Shown here in pieces: positions 5,651 through 6,341 of a stretch of DNA of 6,341 nt. The position numbers and the translations under genes were made by a program. The DNA comes from Sphingomonadaceae bacterium (lineage in GTDB: Bacteria; Pseudomonadota; Alphaproteobacteria; Sphingomonadales; Sphingomonadaceae). The stretch is taken from assembly GCA_020446665.1 (NCBI GenBank), contig JAGREF010000201.1:1-6341 (forward strand). The letters run 5' to 3'. Under the pieces are notes generated by a model. That model did not search any database. It was not told the origin of the DNA and saw nothing but the letters and a program-made list of their open reading frames with translations. The first letter of the stretch is position 1, and the number at the start of each line of letters is the position of its first letter.

Positions 5651-6341
5651 TTGACCGATGACATAATCCTGCCGCCCAAGCGGACGCTCTTTATTGGCTT
5701 TGCCAATCGCGTGATCGGGGCAGGCTGGAAAACCGGCCTGATGAGCCCGCCCACGCTGGACAAGGGCGAGCTGATGGATCGGATGGCGGCGCGCACCGGG
5801 CTGGAGGATTATGGCGACCACTGGTTCGAAGGGCCGATGGATGTGATGATCGACGCGCTGAAGGGGGAGGCGCGGCTGAACAGCGCGGGCACTTTCATCG
5901 CGCAGATGCAGTTCCAGAAAGTGCTGCAGGACCGGCTTTGGGCGCATGACTGGTTTGCCCGCTATCCAGAAATCCTTGCCCGCCCGATCAAGCGCCCGGT
6001 GGTGATTGTCGGCCCGATGCGGTCGGGCACCACGCGCATGCATCGCCTGCTCGCAAGCGACCGGCGCTTTACCCATATGCGCAGTTTTGAAACGATCAGC
6101 CCGGTCCCGCGCCCCGGCTTTGACGAAGGGGTGGAGGATATTCGCCCGACGCTGGCCGCGCGCGCGATGAAGGTCGCGCGCCTCGCGAACCCGCGCGCGC
6201 TCAATATCCATCCCACTGGCCCGATGGAGCCGGAGGAAGAACTGGGCCTGCTGGTGGCCAGCATGTGGGGAATGAAGCACGAAGCGCAGTGGATGATCCC
6301 CAGCTATGGCCGCTGGTGCGAAGCGCAGGATGCGACGCCGG
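5651..6341 (+). CDS. Sulfotransferase-family protein (Sulfotransfer_3 type), partial, runs off the right edge
   Basis: The frame is open from the TTG at 5651 to the window end, giving 230 codons. It is predicted to transfer sulfate from PAPS to an unknown small-molecule or lipid acceptor. The PAPS 5'-phosphosulfate-binding loop is clear at residues 120-130 (VGPMRSGTTRM), preceded by a hydrophobic strand (RPVVIV). The N-terminal 110 residues resemble the helical lead-in of bacterial sulfotransferases common in sphingomonads and actinobacteria (LMDRMAARTGL, EGPMDVMIDAL, RLNSAGTFIAQMQF). TTG is the only usable start after the in-frame stop at 5615, apart from internal codons that would cut conserved sequence. 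A GGGGG run six bases upstream is a poor Shine-Dalgarno, so expression may be weak. The C-terminal part, with the 3'-phosphate-binding site, is outside the window. The gene is divergent from serS. Confidence 0.85.
   Translation, partial: MTDDIILPPKRTLFIGFANRVIGAGWKTGLMSPPTLDKGELMDRMAARTGLEDYGDHWFEGPMDVMIDALKGEARLNSAGTFIAQMQFQKVLQDRLWAHDWFARYPEILARPIKRPVVIVGPMRSGTTRMHRLLASDRRFTHMRSFETISPVPRPGFDEGVEDIRPTLAARAMKVARLANPRALNIHPTGPMEPEEELGLLVASMWGMKHEAQWMIPSYGRWCEAQDATP

Noticed and set aside
5504..6280. 258-residue open frame on the minus strand.
   Set aside because: It is antisense to the sulfotransferase gene, which has a clear PAPS loop on the plus strand.

Overview
The window is dense, GC-rich chromosomal DNA. 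The organism is most likely an alphaproteobacterium of the Sphingomonadales, probably Erythrobacteraceae-like. That placement is inferred from the high third-position GC, the serS/surE/LysM-peptidase neighbourhood, the AIM24-type gene and the Sulfotransfer_3-type gene; no rRNA or marker gene fixes it. I see no tRNA, rRNA, CRISPR array, IS element or phage gene, and no gene-free stretch longer than about 130 bases.

Layout. At the left edge (1-58, minus) is the first 19 codons of rimO. A 74-base divergent gap follows, then a small four-helix membrane protein of the DUF1761 type (133-531, plus). Its 3' end overlaps, tail to tail by 17 bases, the last gene of a five-gene minus-strand run. In transcription order that run is serS (5522 to 4080), an AIM24/TIGR00266 protein (4038 to 3205), surE (3194 to 2430), a LysM-LysM-M23 peptidase-like protein (2412 to 1633) and a two-helix potassium channel with cytoplasmic RCK/TrkA domains (1636 to 515). 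Gaps are 41, 10 and 17 bases and finally a 4-base ATGA overlap, so this reads as one operon. Divergent from serS across a 128-base gap is a sulfotransferase-family gene starting at a TTG (5651) and leaving the window at the right edge.

How the genes fit together. SerRS charges tRNA-Ser. SurE is a stationary-phase nucleotidase. The LysM/M23 protein is an NlpD/EnvC-like periplasmic cell-wall factor, and the channel sets K+ flux at the inner membrane. Clustering of serS, surE and an NlpD-like gene is familiar in proteobacteria. Here pcm is absent, an AIM24 gene sits between serS and surE, and a K+ channel is translationally coupled to the peptidase-like gene.

The most unusual feature is inside serS. 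A 165-base, in-frame segment (4695-4859) adds 55 residues between the conserved FAEDSFQT and RRWLIPTSE blocks of the catalytic domain. It is about 45% GC and uses codons rare in the rest of the window (AGG, AGA, ATA, TTA, TCA, GGA), while the flanking codons have about 82% GC at third positions. Removing it gives 425 residues, close to normal SerRS length. It looks like a recently acquired foreign insertion that the enzyme tolerates in a naturally length-variable loop.
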